A DNA stretch of 64,000 nt from RGIG3701 sp031553595 (GTDB taxonomy: Bacteria; Planctomycetota; Planctomycetia; Pirellulales; Thermoguttaceae). Every line of letters begins with the position of its first letter. The first letter of the stretch is position 1. The position numbers and the translations under genes are program-made. Below the pieces are notes generated by a model. The model was not told the DNA's origin. It made no database searches and saw only the letters and a list, made by a program, of their open reading frames with translations. This document shows positions 26,847 through 35,463 of the stretch, piece after piece. Where the stretch lies: assembly GCA_031553595.1 (NCBI GenBank), contig JAVBLI010000009.1:186001-250000 (forward strand). The letters run 5' to 3'.

Positions 26847-28439
26847 ATGCATCATTCCCACCTTGCCGCCCGGCTTCTTTCGGGCATTTTGTTTTTGTTA
26901 CCAGCGTGCTTTCACCCGGTGTGTCTCTGGGCAGCCGACCAGCCGCAGTGGGGCGAGGATCTGACGCGGAATAACATTTCCGCCGAGAAAAATCTTCCCG
27001 TGGATTTCGTGTTTCCGCGGTATGACGAAAATACGAAAACGTTTGATCTTTCGAAATCCCCGAATGTCCGCTGGGCGCAGAAGCTCGGCGGGCAGACGTA
27101 CGGGAACTCGGTGATTGCGGAAGGGAAAGTTTTCATCGGCACGAATAACGAGTCGCCACGTGATGAGCGTTTCCCTGAAGACCGCGGCATCCTGATGTGT
27201 TTCGACGAAAAAACCGGCGAATTTCTCTGGCAGCTGAATCTCCCGAAGCTGTATAACGTGAAATACGGCGACTGGCATTATGTCGGCATCACCGCGAACC
27301 CCGTCGTGCGTGACGGAAAAGTGTATCTCATGACGAACCGCGCGATGATCGTCTGCCTGGACATTCACGGCATGAAAAACGGCAATGACGGTTTTCAGGA
27401 CGAGGCGCAACTCATGCGGCATACCACCGAGGAGTTTCCGGACGGGCACGAGGATTTCGCGAAAACGCCGCCGACGGAGCATGACGCCGACATTCTGTGG
27501 ATGTATGACATGTATGAGGAGCTGGGCGTGCAGGCCCATAACGCCACGAGTTGCTCGCTGCTGGTGGTGGGCGATTATATTTATGCCGGCACGGGGAACG
27601 GCGTCGACTGGCGGCACGAGGAAATGGGGAATCCGGACGCGCCGAATCTCGTGGTGCTCGAGAAAGACACCGGGAAGCTCGTCGCGGTGGATGATTTTCA
27701 GCTCGGCACCACGGTCTTTCACGGCCAGTGGAGTGCGCCGGTGTATTTCGAGTACGAAGGTCGGCCCACGATCTGTTACGCCACGGGCGTCGCGATTCTT
27801 TTCGGTTTCGACCCGGTGAAAAAAGAAAACCTTCCGGCGGATGGCACCCCGCTGAAAATCCTGCCCCGCTGGATGTTTAACGGCCACCCGGACGCGCAGC
27901 AGTCGCCGGACGTGCCCATCGAGATGGGGCATTATTCGAAATCGTACCTCGTAGTCGGAAATCCTATTCCCTATAAAAATCGCATTTACGTGCCGGTGAC
28001 GCAGAATATTTTTCATGGCCCGGATCTCGGCTGGCTGATCGCGTTCGAGCCGGAAGGAGAGGGGGACATCACGCGGAAGACGCTCGTGTGGAGTTTCGAG
28101 GAAATTGGCGCTTGCCCCGCCAGCCCGGCCATCGCCGACGACATTCTTTATATGCCCGGCGATAACGGCATCCTGTATGCGCTGGACGCGGACACGGGGA
28201 AGGAGCTTTGGCGCGAAAATGTGGGGAAACCCGCGTGGGGCTCGCCGCTGGTGGCGGACGGGAAGGTTTACGTTACCACGGGCCGTCGCACGATGATGGT
28301 GATGAAGCACGGTCGGGAAAAAGAGCTCATTTCCACTGTCCGCCTCGACGCGCCGTCTTATACCACGCCGACGGCCGCTAACGGAACGCTTTATATCAGC
28401 ACGCTGAAAACGCTCGTGGCGGTGGAGAAGGAAAAATAA
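26847..28439 (+). CDS. PQQ-like beta-propeller protein
   Basis: 530-residue exported propeller. The signal peptide is LLSGILFLLPACFHPVCLWA, followed by the opening PQWGEDLTRNNISAEKNLPVDF seen in bacterial PQQ-repeat proteins. Repeating blades include FIGTNNE, GILMCFDEKTGEFLWQLNLP, GILYALDADTGKELWRENVGKPAWGSPLVADGKVY and TLYISTLKTLVAVEK. No catalytic quinone-dehydrogenase residues can be assigned, and the role (scaffold or binding) is unknown. AAGGA lies 8 bases before the ATG. Confidence 0.85.
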   Translation: MHHSHLAARLLSGILFLLPACFHPVCLWAADQPQWGEDLTRNNISAEKNLPVDFVFPRYDENTKTFDLSKSPNVRWAQKLGGQTYGNSVIAEGKVFIGTNNESPRDERFPEDRGILMCFDEKTGEFLWQLNLPKLYNVKYGDWHYVGITANPVVRDGKVYLMTNRAMIVCLDIHGMKNGNDGFQDEAQLMRHTTEEFPDGHEDFAKTPPTEHDADILWMYDMYEELGVQAHNATSCSLLVVGDYIYAGTGNGVDWRHEEMGNPDAPNLVVLEKDTGKLVAVDDFQLGTTVFHGQWSAPVYFEYEGRPTICYATGVAILFGFDPVKKENLPADGTPLKILPRWMFNGHPDAQQSPDVPIEMGHYSKSYLVVGNPIPYKNRIYVPVTQNIFHGPDLGWLIAFEPEGEGDITRKTLVWSFEEIGACPASPAIADDILYMPGDNGILYALDADTGKELWRENVGKPAWGSPLVADGKVYVTTGRRTMMVMKHGREKELISTVRLDAPSYTTPTAANGTLYISTLKTLVAVEKEK

Positions 28440-28475
28440 AAAAAGCCGGGACGCGTGCCAGGCTTTACATTTTTT

Positions 28476-29006
28476 CTAATTTTTATCGTCCGTGAGGGCC
28501 GTCAGCGCGACAAAATCGGGGTTTTCGCGGAGGCCGTCGAAGTCGGTTTCAGTCTGAGCCGCGTGCCGGAGCTTGGCGTCGATGAGGATGGCGCGGGAGA
28601 GGGTTTCCAGGCACTGGTCGACACGGTTGGCCAGGGCGAGGTAACACGCCAGATTGTAGAGAATCAGCGGCGAGTTGGGGTCCATATACAGGGCGTTCTC
28701 CAGGGACTCGATGGCCAGGTCGCATCGGCCGATCCGCTTCTGACAGTAGCCGATCAAGAGCCAGACGCGCGTGTTGCGGGGCTCCAGCAGCAGCGCCTGC
28801 CCCAGTGGAAACAGGGCCTCGCGGTAACGCTTCATTTGTCGATAGACCTCGCCCTCGAGGTATAACAGATGCGGATCGAAGAAAACCCGCTCGCGATTCG
28901 CCCGCCGGATTTCGTCCATGGCCCGCTCCGGCATTCCCAACTCGAGAAATCCCTCGGCCCGCGTCGCAATCTGCCTGCCTCGCACTGTACTAAAATCGTC
29001 GCTCAT
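28476..29006 (-). CDS. TPR-repeat protein
   Basis: 176 residues with about three to four tetratricopeptide repeats (YLEGEVYRQMKRYREALFPLGQALLLEP, WLLIGYCQKRIGRCDLAIESLENALYMDP, ILYNLACYLALANRVDQCLETLSRAILID). No signal peptide, so likely cytoplasmic and a protein-binding scaffold. The C-terminus (LRENPDFVALTAL) matches the usual end of bacterial TPR proteins. GGAG lies 7 bases before the ATG. Partner unknown. Confidence 0.88.
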   Translation of the reverse strand: MSDDFSTVRGRQIATRAEGFLELGMPERAMDEIRRANRERVFFDPHLLYLEGEVYRQMKRYREALFPLGQALLLEPRNTRVWLLIGYCQKRIGRCDLAIESLENALYMDPNSPLILYNLACYLALANRVDQCLETLSRAILIDAKLRHAAQTETDFDGLRENPDFVALTALTDDKN

Positions 29007-29022
29007 GGAAAGGCTCCAAGGG

Positions 29023-29119
29023 AATGCTTAATGCGAAATGCTTAATTGTTTTACGCCGCATCCATCGGTTTGGGGCGTAAAACTCGCGTGCGACATTTAG
29101 CATTACGCATTTCACATTA
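29023..29119. repeat. Family B inverted repeat, locus B2
   Basis: Outer arms of AATGCTTAATGCG-like words pair with ATTTAGCATTACGCATTT on the right. Inside is a perfect 10-bp pair, GTTTTACGCC/GGCGTAAAAC (29048-29057 and 29074-29083). A variant core CTCGCGTGCG lies at 29083-29092, next to the right arm. Confidence 0.75.
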
Positions 29120-29171
29120 AAAAAACCGCTTCGGAAAAATATTCCGCCGCGGTTTTCGTTTCATTCAAAAG

Positions 29172-29244
29172 TGGAGCGGAAGGGAGTCGAACCCTCGACC
29201 TCTGCATTGCGAACGCAGCGCTCTGCCAACTGAGCTACCGCCCC
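29172..29244 (-). tRNA. tRNA-Ala (CGC)
   Basis: Acceptor GGGGCGG/CCGCTCC with the G3-U70 alanine identity pair, anticodon loop TTCGCAA (CGC), T-loop TTCGACT, discriminator A, no encoded CCA. Confidence 0.93.
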
Positions 29245-29389
29245 GACCGACGGGGAACGTTGCCCCACGCCCGCCGTGAATAAAGCGTAATATACCCCAA
29301 GCCCCGCTTCTTGTCGAGAGGGGGCTGCGGAATTTTAGGGGTGATTTTTCATCCGGGAACCCGGGCGATCGTCGTTGCGTAATAATACA

Positions 29390-29524
29390 GACTGTTTTTT
29401 CGAAAACACACATCATTTTCGACCGCTACGCCTCCCCGAAGCCGGTAAAGCACGAGTGAGGACGCCCCCATCCATGGGCACAGTCGAAAATGCATGTGTT
29501 TCAGAAAAATGTTTCAAAAACAGG
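29390..29524. repeat. Family B-like inverted repeat, locus B9
   Basis: The left arm (29390-29423, GACTGTTTTTTCGAAAACAC...) pairs with the right arm (29483-29524). The right arm carries about 11 extra bases (GAAACATTTTTC), as if one word had been duplicated in one arm only. It lies just past the 3' end of the amidotransferase-like gene. Confidence 0.55.
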
Positions 29525-29532
29525 CGTTTTTT

Positions 29533-30288
29533 TTACGCGACCAGGCTGAATTCGTAGGGCACGCCGCCGATGGCAGTGATGAATTCTTCAAAAATGCGCA
29601 GATCCAGTGCCGTGGCAGAGGAGCTCTCGGGATGGAATTGCGTACCCATGGCGAACCAGTCGTCGAATTCCGACTCGATGGCCTCGATGACGCCGTCGGG
29701 AGCACAAGCCGAGACGCGGAAACCGGGGGCCACTTCGCTGACGGCCATATGGTGCCGACTATTGACACGAATTTCCGTGTCTCCGTACACTTTTTCCATG
29801 AGCGTACCCGGCACCACGTCCAGCGTGTGGCGGTGCATGGTTGTGGACGTCCGGTCGAAATGCGGCATGGCCTTTGGCAGGTCCACCGGCAGGTGGAAAT
29901 AGAGGCCGCCGCCCATGACGACGTTCATCAGTTGCATGCCGGCACCGATACCGAAGACGGGAATTTTGTGCTCCGCAATGACGCGCATCAGCATGCGGTC
30001 GAAGTTTTCACGTCGCGCATCCATCATCCGCAGCGACTGGTGGGGAATGAAACCGTCGCGTGTGGGATCCAGATCCGCACCGCCGGTAAGAAGGACACCA
30101 TCCAATTTTTTCAAGATTTGAAGCAGATCCTCTTCATTTTCCATCGGCGGGAGAATGACCGGGATGCCCCCGGCGCGAGAGATGGACTCGTAATAGCCGG
30201 TCCAAAGAAAACTGAAAGACTCCTGATCGCCTTTCGCGCTGACAAAGTCCGCGTTAATCCCCACCAACGGTTTTTTACCAAATTGCAT
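29533..30288 (-). CDS. Class I glutamine amidotransferase-like (peptidase C26) protein, nucleophile missing
   Basis: 251 residues of the PuuD/gamma-glutamyl-GABA hydrolase type: KPLVGINADF start, GGIPVILPPM, the oxyanion block DGVLLTGGADLDP, and the C-terminal GTQFHPESS with the catalytic His and Glu. The nucleophile elbow, normally GICxG, reads GIGAG: residue 115 is Gly (GGT) where Cys is required. So the fold and the His-Glu pair are kept, but hydrolysis by the standard mechanism is not expected. It could be a pseudoenzyme with a binding or regulatory role. Start at 30288 is supported by AGGAG; an open frame reaches 30333. Confidence 0.85.
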   Translation of the reverse strand: MQFGKKPLVGINADFVSAKGDQESFSFLWTGYYESISRAGGIPVILPPMENEEDLLQILKKLDGVLLTGGADLDPTRDGFIPHQSLRMMDARRENFDRMLMRVIAEHKIPVFGIGAGMQLMNVVMGGGLYFHLPVDLPKAMPHFDRTSTTMHRHTLDVVPGTLMEKVYGDTEIRVNSRHHMAVSEVAPGFRVSACAPDGVIEAIESEFDDWFAMGTQFHPESSSATALDLRIFEEFITAIGGVPYEFSLVA

Positions 30289-30772
30289 GTATTTACTCCT
30301 CCTGAGCGCACGGATACCGAATGAAAGCGACAAGCATACACATTCAAAAAACCGATTTTCCGAATCCTCCGGCAGTTTTCCCGCGGGTCGGTAAACGAAA
30401 AAAAATTCCCCACATACCGCGCCAACGGAGCGTTTCTTCTCGCTGCCGCGGGTATGTCCGAATCACGCTTCCCGGAGAAAAATCGGGTTTTCCGAGGGCA
30501 TGCATTCGCGTTTTCGGTTTTCCATGTTCTGTCGCTTCACCATCCTTTCGATGCGGCATCCACCGCCTGAGTGTAAATCCACGTGAAGTATAGCAGATAA
30601 AAAAAGCAATGCAAGCGTAACACAACATTTTGCATACCAATCGGCGCGATTGTACTGAATGTAGTGGCTTTATCGATTTTGTCGCTGCGGACAGCCGCAA
30701 GGAGGATGTTGCGTTTTGTAGGAACGTATTTTTTCACGTCGTCTTTTTTTTCCGAATCGGCATCCCGAATGC
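30289..30772. other. Intergenic, no gene recognised
   Basis: About 480 bp upstream of the amidotransferase-like gene. It presumably contains that gene's promoter. An open frame at 30664-30903 runs through the 6S-like RNA promoter and is not believed. Confidence 0.35.
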
Positions 30773-30801
30773 TTGCAATTTGGTTCCGCGGATGTTATAA
30801 T
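30773..30801 (+). promoter_or_regulatory. Promoter of the 6S-like RNA
   Basis: TTGCAA (30773-30778), exactly 17 bases, then TATAAT (30796-30801). Predicted transcript start is near 30808. Confidence 0.7.
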
Positions 30802-30807
30802 AAGGTC

Positions 30808-31071
30808 ATGGTTGAGGGACGGAAAGAAGTGGCATATGCTGCGATTTCCGCGTTCTCAACGAAAAATCCTCTAACGGATTTTAGCAGATACCTTAATTGG
30901 TGAGCCGATATGTAGCTCGTGAGGTACTCGTTGAATTATTGATGATGGTTATAATGTATAGGCACGTCACCCTCGTGGAACGTGCATCACAGCAGCCGTT
31001 GTCCGAGTAACCGCCCTTTTAACACGGGCTCTCCAATTTTCTGCTAAATTTTTCTCGTTAGAGGATTTTTT
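30808..31071 (+). ncRNA. ssrS: 6S-like RNA (candidate)
   Basis: A long rod-shaped RNA with no coding sense. The closing stem pairs 30862-30876 with 31056-31070 (15 bp, AAAAATCCTCTAACG) and ends in a T-run. Further pairs: TTAGCAGA/TCTGCTAA (30881/31040), AATTGG/CCAATT (30895/31033), GAGCC/GGCTC (30902/31027). A bubble of about 14 bases per side follows, then GGTACTCG/CGAGTAACC (30923/31004) and an apical hairpin GCACGT/ACGTGC (30962/30980). Long stem, central bubble and apical stem are the 6S architecture, which mimics an open promoter and binds housekeeping RNA polymerase. TGAGCCGATAT in the bubble region resembles E. coli 6S. A 50-base hairpin (30811-30860) precedes the body and may be processed off. 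Confidence 0.55.
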
Positions 31072-31090
31072 CGTGGCTTGGGCTAACACG

Positions 31091-31302
31091 AAAAAACAGT
31101 AGTCCGAAGCGTGAGCGAGGGATAAGAATTGCCTAAAGATTCACCATTTTCAGGTGCCGTCACGTTTTTACCCGGTCGCTTACGCTCCCGGCTGTTGTTC
31201 TTGTGAACACATAAAATTGATAGATGCTCTAGCGGGACGATCGGATTTGCCATCCCATCGGGCGGCGCTATCCCTCGCTCACGCTTCGGGCTGTTGTTTC
31301 TT
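31091..31302. repeat. Family A-related composite inverted repeat, copy A6
   Basis: Outer arms 31091-31124 and 31269-31302 pair over about 30 bp (CCGAAGCGTGAGCGAGGGAT). The interior holds a lone right-end fragment of a standard family A copy (GCTCCCGGCTGTTGTTCTTGTG, near 31181-31207, followed by GATGCTCTA). It looks like a rearranged or nested copy between the 6S-like RNA and ligA. Confidence 0.6.
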
Positions 31303-31329
31303 GCAACTACATGGATCATACAAAAAAAC

Positions 31330-33525
31330 ATGTCCGACTCCATCAAAAAACAGATCGAAACGTTGCGCTGCCAGCTTGAATATTATAATCGCCGATATTA
31401 TGCCGATTCGGTGTCGGAAATTACGGACACGGAGTTCGACCGCAAGATGGCGGAGCTGGCGCGGCTGGAGGCTCTGCATCCGGAACTTCAGTCGTCGGAC
31501 TCGCCGACGCAGCGGGTGGGTGGCGAGCCGGTGGGGGATCGCCCGACGGTGATGCACCGTGTGCCGATGCTTTCGATCCGGAATGTTTACGACGAGGATT
31601 CCGTCTGGAAATTCGCGGCCGACGCGCAAAAAGCGCTCGCGGAATGGGCGGCGCTGGAGTGGATCGTCGAGATGAAAATCGACGGCGTGGCCATTTCCCT
31701 CATCTACGAAAACGGCGAGTTGGCCCAGGCCGTCACGCGGGGTGACGGGCGCGAGGGAGATGACATCACCGAGAACGCCCGCACGATTTACGATATTCCG
31801 CTGCGGCTGAAGTCCGGCCCGGGCGCGCCGCCCATACCCAAAATTCTGGAGGTGCGCGGCGAAATTTACATGCCGAACTCCGGGCTGGCGTACTGGAATG
31901 AGCATCAGAAAGGGCGTGGGCCGAAGGCGGAGATTTTTGCGAATCCGCGCAACGCCGCTTCCGGGAGCATCAAGCAAAAAGACCCGAAAGAGTGTGCGAA
32001 ACGGCCGCTACGGATGTTCTGTCATTCCACGGGAGACACGGCGGAGCTGCCGTTCAAGACACACGCGGAGTTTCTTGCCGGGTTGGAACAGTGGGGCCTG
32101 ATTCCCACGCCGGACGTGCGGACGTTCACGGATGTGCACGCGGCGGTCGAGTACGGCAAAGAGCGGCTCGAGAACGCCCACGAGTACGATTTCGAAATCG
32201 ACGGCGTGGTGCTGAAAGTGAATGATTTCGCCCAGCGGGAGGAGATCGGCGTCACCAGCAAGTTCCCGAAATGGATGATCGCCCTGAAATTCGAGAAGTA
32301 TGAGGCCGTTACGCAACTGCTGAACATCACGGTGCAAGTCGGGAAGACCGGCACGATCACGCCCGTGGCGGAGCTGGCGCCCGTACAGCTTGCGGGCACG
32401 ACGGTCTCGCGGTCTTCGCTGCATAATGCCGAGGAAATTCGCCGCAAGGATATCCGCGTGGGCGACTGGCTGGTGGTGGAAAAAGCGGGGAAAATCATCC
32501 CCCACGTGGTGCGTGTGGAGCTTCATCGGCGGGAGAAACCTCTGCAGGAATACGAATTTCCCACCGCGTGCCCCGTGTGCGGCCATCACCTCCACCAGGA
32601 TGAGGGCGGCGTGTTCATCCGCTGCACGAATCGCCACTGCCCCGCTCAGCTCGCCGAGAAGATCCGTTATTTCGGCAGCCGAAACGCCATGGATATAAAG
32701 GGCCTGGGCGACCGCCTGACCGCGCAGTTCGTCGAAAAGGGATACATCCGTGAGTTCGCCGACCTGTATCGCCTCGAGGAAAAGTACATGCGGGGCGAAA
32801 TCATGGATGTCGAGCGGTTTTCGCCGTCCGAAGACGCCACCGAAAAGGCGAAAAAGGCGCATGCCAAAAAGAAAGCGGAGGCGGACGCGGGGGATTCGCA
32901 GGGGCTGCTGTTTTCACTGGACGGGGAGGATGGTGAAGAAGCGGCATTTGTGCACGTCACAGGCGTGGCGGAAAACCTCTTTAAAAGCATCGCCGGCAGT
33001 AAAAATCAGGGGCTTTCGCGCGTTCTGACGGGGCTCTCCATTCCGCATCTCGGCGAGGAAGGCGGGGCGCTTTTGGCCGGGAAGTTCCGCACAATGAAAA
33101 CGCTTCAGACCGCCACCGTGGAAGCGCTCTCGGCTGTGGACGGCGTGGGGCCCATCATCGCGCAAAGCGTGTATGATTATCTCCACAGCGAGGACGGCGA
33201 AAAGCAGATCGCGGGTCTGGCGGAAGTCGGCGTGCTGCTGGATTTCGTGGACGAATACGGGATTTTTGCCGATTCGGATGAAAATGCGGGTGCCGAAAAG
33301 CCGCTGACGGGAAAGACCGTGGTCGTGACGGGGAAGCTGGAGAAATACACCCGCGAGGAGATGGAGGGCCTGATCAAAAAGCTCGGCGGAAAAGCGGCCG
33401 GGAGCGTGTCAAAAAAGACGGATTTTGTGGTTTACGGCGCCGACGCAGGCAGTAAACTGGCGAAAGCGGGCGAGTTGGGCGTCCCGACGCTCACGGAAGC
33501 GGAGTTCGCCGAGCGGTTTTTGTAA
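31330..33525 (+). CDS. ligA: NAD-dependent DNA ligase
   Basis: 731-residue LigA, which seals nicks with NAD+. The adenylation lysine is K116 in EMKIDG. The domains follow in order: Ia (YYNRRYY), nucleotidyltransferase (EVRGEIYMP), OB fold, the four-cysteine zinc finger (CPVCGHH... CTNRHCPAQL), helix-hairpin-helix region and a C-terminal BRCT domain (LTGKTVVVTGKLEKYTREEMEGLIKKLGGKAAGSVSKKTDFVV). A lineage-specific insert of about 45 Lys/Ala/Glu-rich residues lies around residues 500-540. Length slightly above the usual 670. The ATG at 31330 has no clear Shine-Dalgarno; the open frame continues to a TTG at 31294 inside repeat A6. Confidence 0.97.
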   Translation: MSDSIKKQIETLRCQLEYYNRRYYADSVSEITDTEFDRKMAELARLEALHPELQSSDSPTQRVGGEPVGDRPTVMHRVPMLSIRNVYDEDSVWKFAADAQKALAEWAALEWIVEMKIDGVAISLIYENGELAQAVTRGDGREGDDITENARTIYDIPLRLKSGPGAPPIPKILEVRGEIYMPNSGLAYWNEHQKGRGPKAEIFANPRNAASGSIKQKDPKECAKRPLRMFCHSTGDTAELPFKTHAEFLAGLEQWGLIPTPDVRTFTDVHAAVEYGKERLENAHEYDFEIDGVVLKVNDFAQREEIGVTSKFPKWMIALKFEKYEAVTQLLNITVQVGKTGTITPVAELAPVQLAGTTVSRSSLHNAEEIRRKDIRVGDWLVVEKAGKIIPHVVRVELHRREKPLQEYEFPTACPVCGHHLHQDEGGVFIRCTNRHCPAQLAEKIRYFGSRNAMDIKGLGDRLTAQFVEKGYIREFADLYRLEEKYMRGEIMDVERFSPSEDATEKAKKAHAKKKAEADAGDSQGLLFSLDGEDGEEAAFVHVTGVAENLFKSIAGSKNQGLSRVLTGLSIPHLGEEGGALLAGKFRTMKTLQTATVEALSAVDGVGPIIAQSVYDYLHSEDGEKQIAGLAEVGVLLDFVDEYGIFADSDENAGAEKPLTGKTVVVTGKLEKYTREEMEGLIKKLGGKAAGSVSKKTDFVVYGADAGSKLAKAGELGVPTLTEAEFAERFL

Positions 33526-33540
33526 GCCCGTGACGTTTTA

Positions 33541-33658
33541 AAACAGCAGCCGGGAGCGTAGCGGAACGGAGTGACGCGCAGAGACCGGATAAGCACCGCC
33601 GAGTGTTTCCTCACTTCAATTCCGTCACCGCATTCCGTTCCATTCCCGGCAGCCGTTT
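33541..33658. repeat. Family A long inverted repeat, copy A4
   Basis: Begins AAACAGCAGCCGGGAGCG and ends with CCATTCCCGGCAGCCGTTT. The arms are more diverged than in A3, and it shares the GACGCGCAGAGACCGGATA interior with A2. It lies directly after the ligA stop. Confidence 0.75.
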
Positions 33659-33774
33659 CCTGAAGCGGGTGGGGCCCCCGCCGCCTTCCCAAACAGTGTT
33701 TTTTCCATTATAATATGCGAAACGCTGTGATTTTCAAAATCACACAACCACAAAATTCATACAGGAGCGGAAAA

Positions 33775-35409
33775 ATGACTTCTCTTCGACTCGAAAAAAA
33801 CGCCTTTTACCCCGGCAGGCCCGGCCCGATGCTCTTAATCGTGATGGATGGAATTGGTATCGGGCGTCAGGACGACTCGAACGCGGTGTATTTGGCGAAG
33901 ACGCCGACGCTGGATAAACTTTTCGGCGCGAAATTATATTGCCAGTTGCAGGCCCACGGCAAGGCGGTCGGGCTGCCGTCCGACGAGGACATGGGGAACT
34001 CGGAGATTGGGCACAACGCGTTGGGGGCGGGCCGAGTGTTCGACCAGGGGGCGAAGCTGGTGCTGGGCGCGATCGAAAGCGGCCGAATGTTCCAGGGCGA
34101 GGTGTGGAAAAAAACGATTGCCACCGCGAAAGCCGGCGGCGTGCTGCATTTCATCGGCCTGCATTCCGACGGCAACGTGCATTCGAACACGGCCCACCTG
34201 TACGCCATGCTCAACGCGGCGGCGAAAGAGGGCGTGAAGATGTGCCGACTGCATATTCTGCACGACGGGCGGGACGTGCCCGAAAAATCGGCCCTGACGT
34301 ACATTCAGGAGACCGAGCGGGTGCTGGAAAAGATTAACGCGGGTTACGGTGCCGATTACCGGATTGCCAGCGGCGGCGGCCGTATGATCACGACCATGGA
34401 TCGTTACGGCGCGGACTGGCGGATCGTCGAGCGCGGCTGGCACGCCCATGTTCTCGGCCAGGCTCGGCCTTTCGCCACCGCCGCGGAAGCCGTGCAGACG
34501 ATGTATGATGAAGACCCGAAAGCCACCGACCAGTATCTCGACCCGTTCGTCATCACCGAGGACGGCCAGGCCGTGGGTACGATTCAAGATGGCGACGCGG
34601 TGGTGTGTTTCAACTTCCGCGGCGACCGGGCGATCGAAATTTCCGAGGCCTTCGAGAACGGGTCGGAATTCGATAAATTCGACCGTGTGCGGGTGCCGAA
34701 AGTGTTTTACGCGGGCATCATGCAGTACGACGGCGACCTGAAAATCCCGAAAAACTTCCTCGTCGAGCCGCCGCTGATCGAGCGGACGTTCTGCGAGTAC
34801 CTCTGCGGCGAGAAGGTGCCGATGTTCGCGGTCAGCGAGACGCAGAAGTTCGGCCACGTGACCTACTTCTGGAACGGCAACCGCTCCGGGTACATCGATT
34901 CGGCGCTGGAAGAATACGACGAAATTCCGTCCGACCGGATCGAGTTCGACAAGGCCCCGAAGATGAAGGCCCAGCAAATTACCGACTGGACGCTCAAGGC
35001 CCTGAAAAGCGGCAAGTTCAAGTTCGGCCGGCTCAATTTCCCCAACGGCGACATGGTCGGCCACACCGGGAACATGGAGGCGACGATTGAGGCGGTGGAA
35101 ACCGTCGACGCGGCTGTCGGGACACTGCTGGACGCCATCCAGGAGCTTGGCGGCATTTGCATCGTCACCGCCGACCACGGGAACGCGGACGAAATGTGGA
35201 CGGAGAAAAAAGGCGTCCGCACGCCCAAAACGGCCCACACGCTGAACCCCGTGCCGTTCTGCATTTACGACGCGAAGTATAACGGCGAATATGAAATGTC
35301 CGGCGTCGAGCACCCCGGCCTGGCGAACGTCGCCGCCACCGTGCTGAACCTGCTGGGCTACGTTCCCCCGGCGGATTATTGCGCGTCGCTCGTTCGCTTC
35401 GCGAAGTGA
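33775..35409 (+). CDS. gpmI: 2,3-bisphosphoglycerate-independent phosphoglycerate mutase
   Basis: 544-residue cofactor-independent mutase (alkaline-phosphatase fold, two Mn ions) interconverting 3- and 2-phosphoglycerate in glycolysis. First metal ligand Asp25 in LLIVMDGIGIG, phosphoserine Ser76 in DMGNSEIGHNALGAG. Substrate residues follow in HIHDGRD-like and RYGADWRI blocks, and metal ligands in NFPNGDMVGHTG and VTADHGNADEM. Start set by AGGAGCGG before ATG; TATAAT at 33709-33714 is a likely -10. The response regulator gene follows after 54 bp. Confidence 0.97.
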   Translation: MTSLRLEKNAFYPGRPGPMLLIVMDGIGIGRQDDSNAVYLAKTPTLDKLFGAKLYCQLQAHGKAVGLPSDEDMGNSEIGHNALGAGRVFDQGAKLVLGAIESGRMFQGEVWKKTIATAKAGGVLHFIGLHSDGNVHSNTAHLYAMLNAAAKEGVKMCRLHILHDGRDVPEKSALTYIQETERVLEKINAGYGADYRIASGGGRMITTMDRYGADWRIVERGWHAHVLGQARPFATAAEAVQTMYDEDPKATDQYLDPFVITEDGQAVGTIQDGDAVVCFNFRGDRAIEISEAFENGSEFDKFDRVRVPKVFYAGIMQYDGDLKIPKNFLVEPPLIERTFCEYLCGEKVPMFAVSETQKFGHVTYFWNGNRSGYIDSALEEYDEIPSDRIEFDKAPKMKAQQITDWTLKALKSGKFKFGRLNFPNGDMVGHTGNMEATIEAVETVDAAVGTLLDAIQELGGICIVTADHGNADEMWTEKKGVRTPKTAHTLNPVPFCIYDAKYNGEYEMSGVEHPGLANVAATVLNLLGYVPPADYCASLVRFAK

Positions 35410-35463
35410 AAGAGTGAACAAGTGAAAGAGTGGCTGAAAGTAGTATATTACGAAAGGTTAACC

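Noticed and set aside
26898..28310. 470-codon minus-strand frame opposite the PQQ-propeller gene
   Set aside because: Arg/His-rich shadow without domains.
30664..30903. 79-codon frame near the 6S-like RNA
   Set aside because: It overlaps a strong promoter and the RNA stem and has no ribosome binding site.
30808..31071. tmRNA or RNase P RNA instead of 6S
   Set aside because: No tRNA-like ends with TTCGA, no tag frame, and no GAGGAAAGTC-type RNase P core.
33934..35421. 495-codon minus-strand frame opposite gpmI
   Set aside because: Shadow; gpmI motifs are complete on the plus strand.
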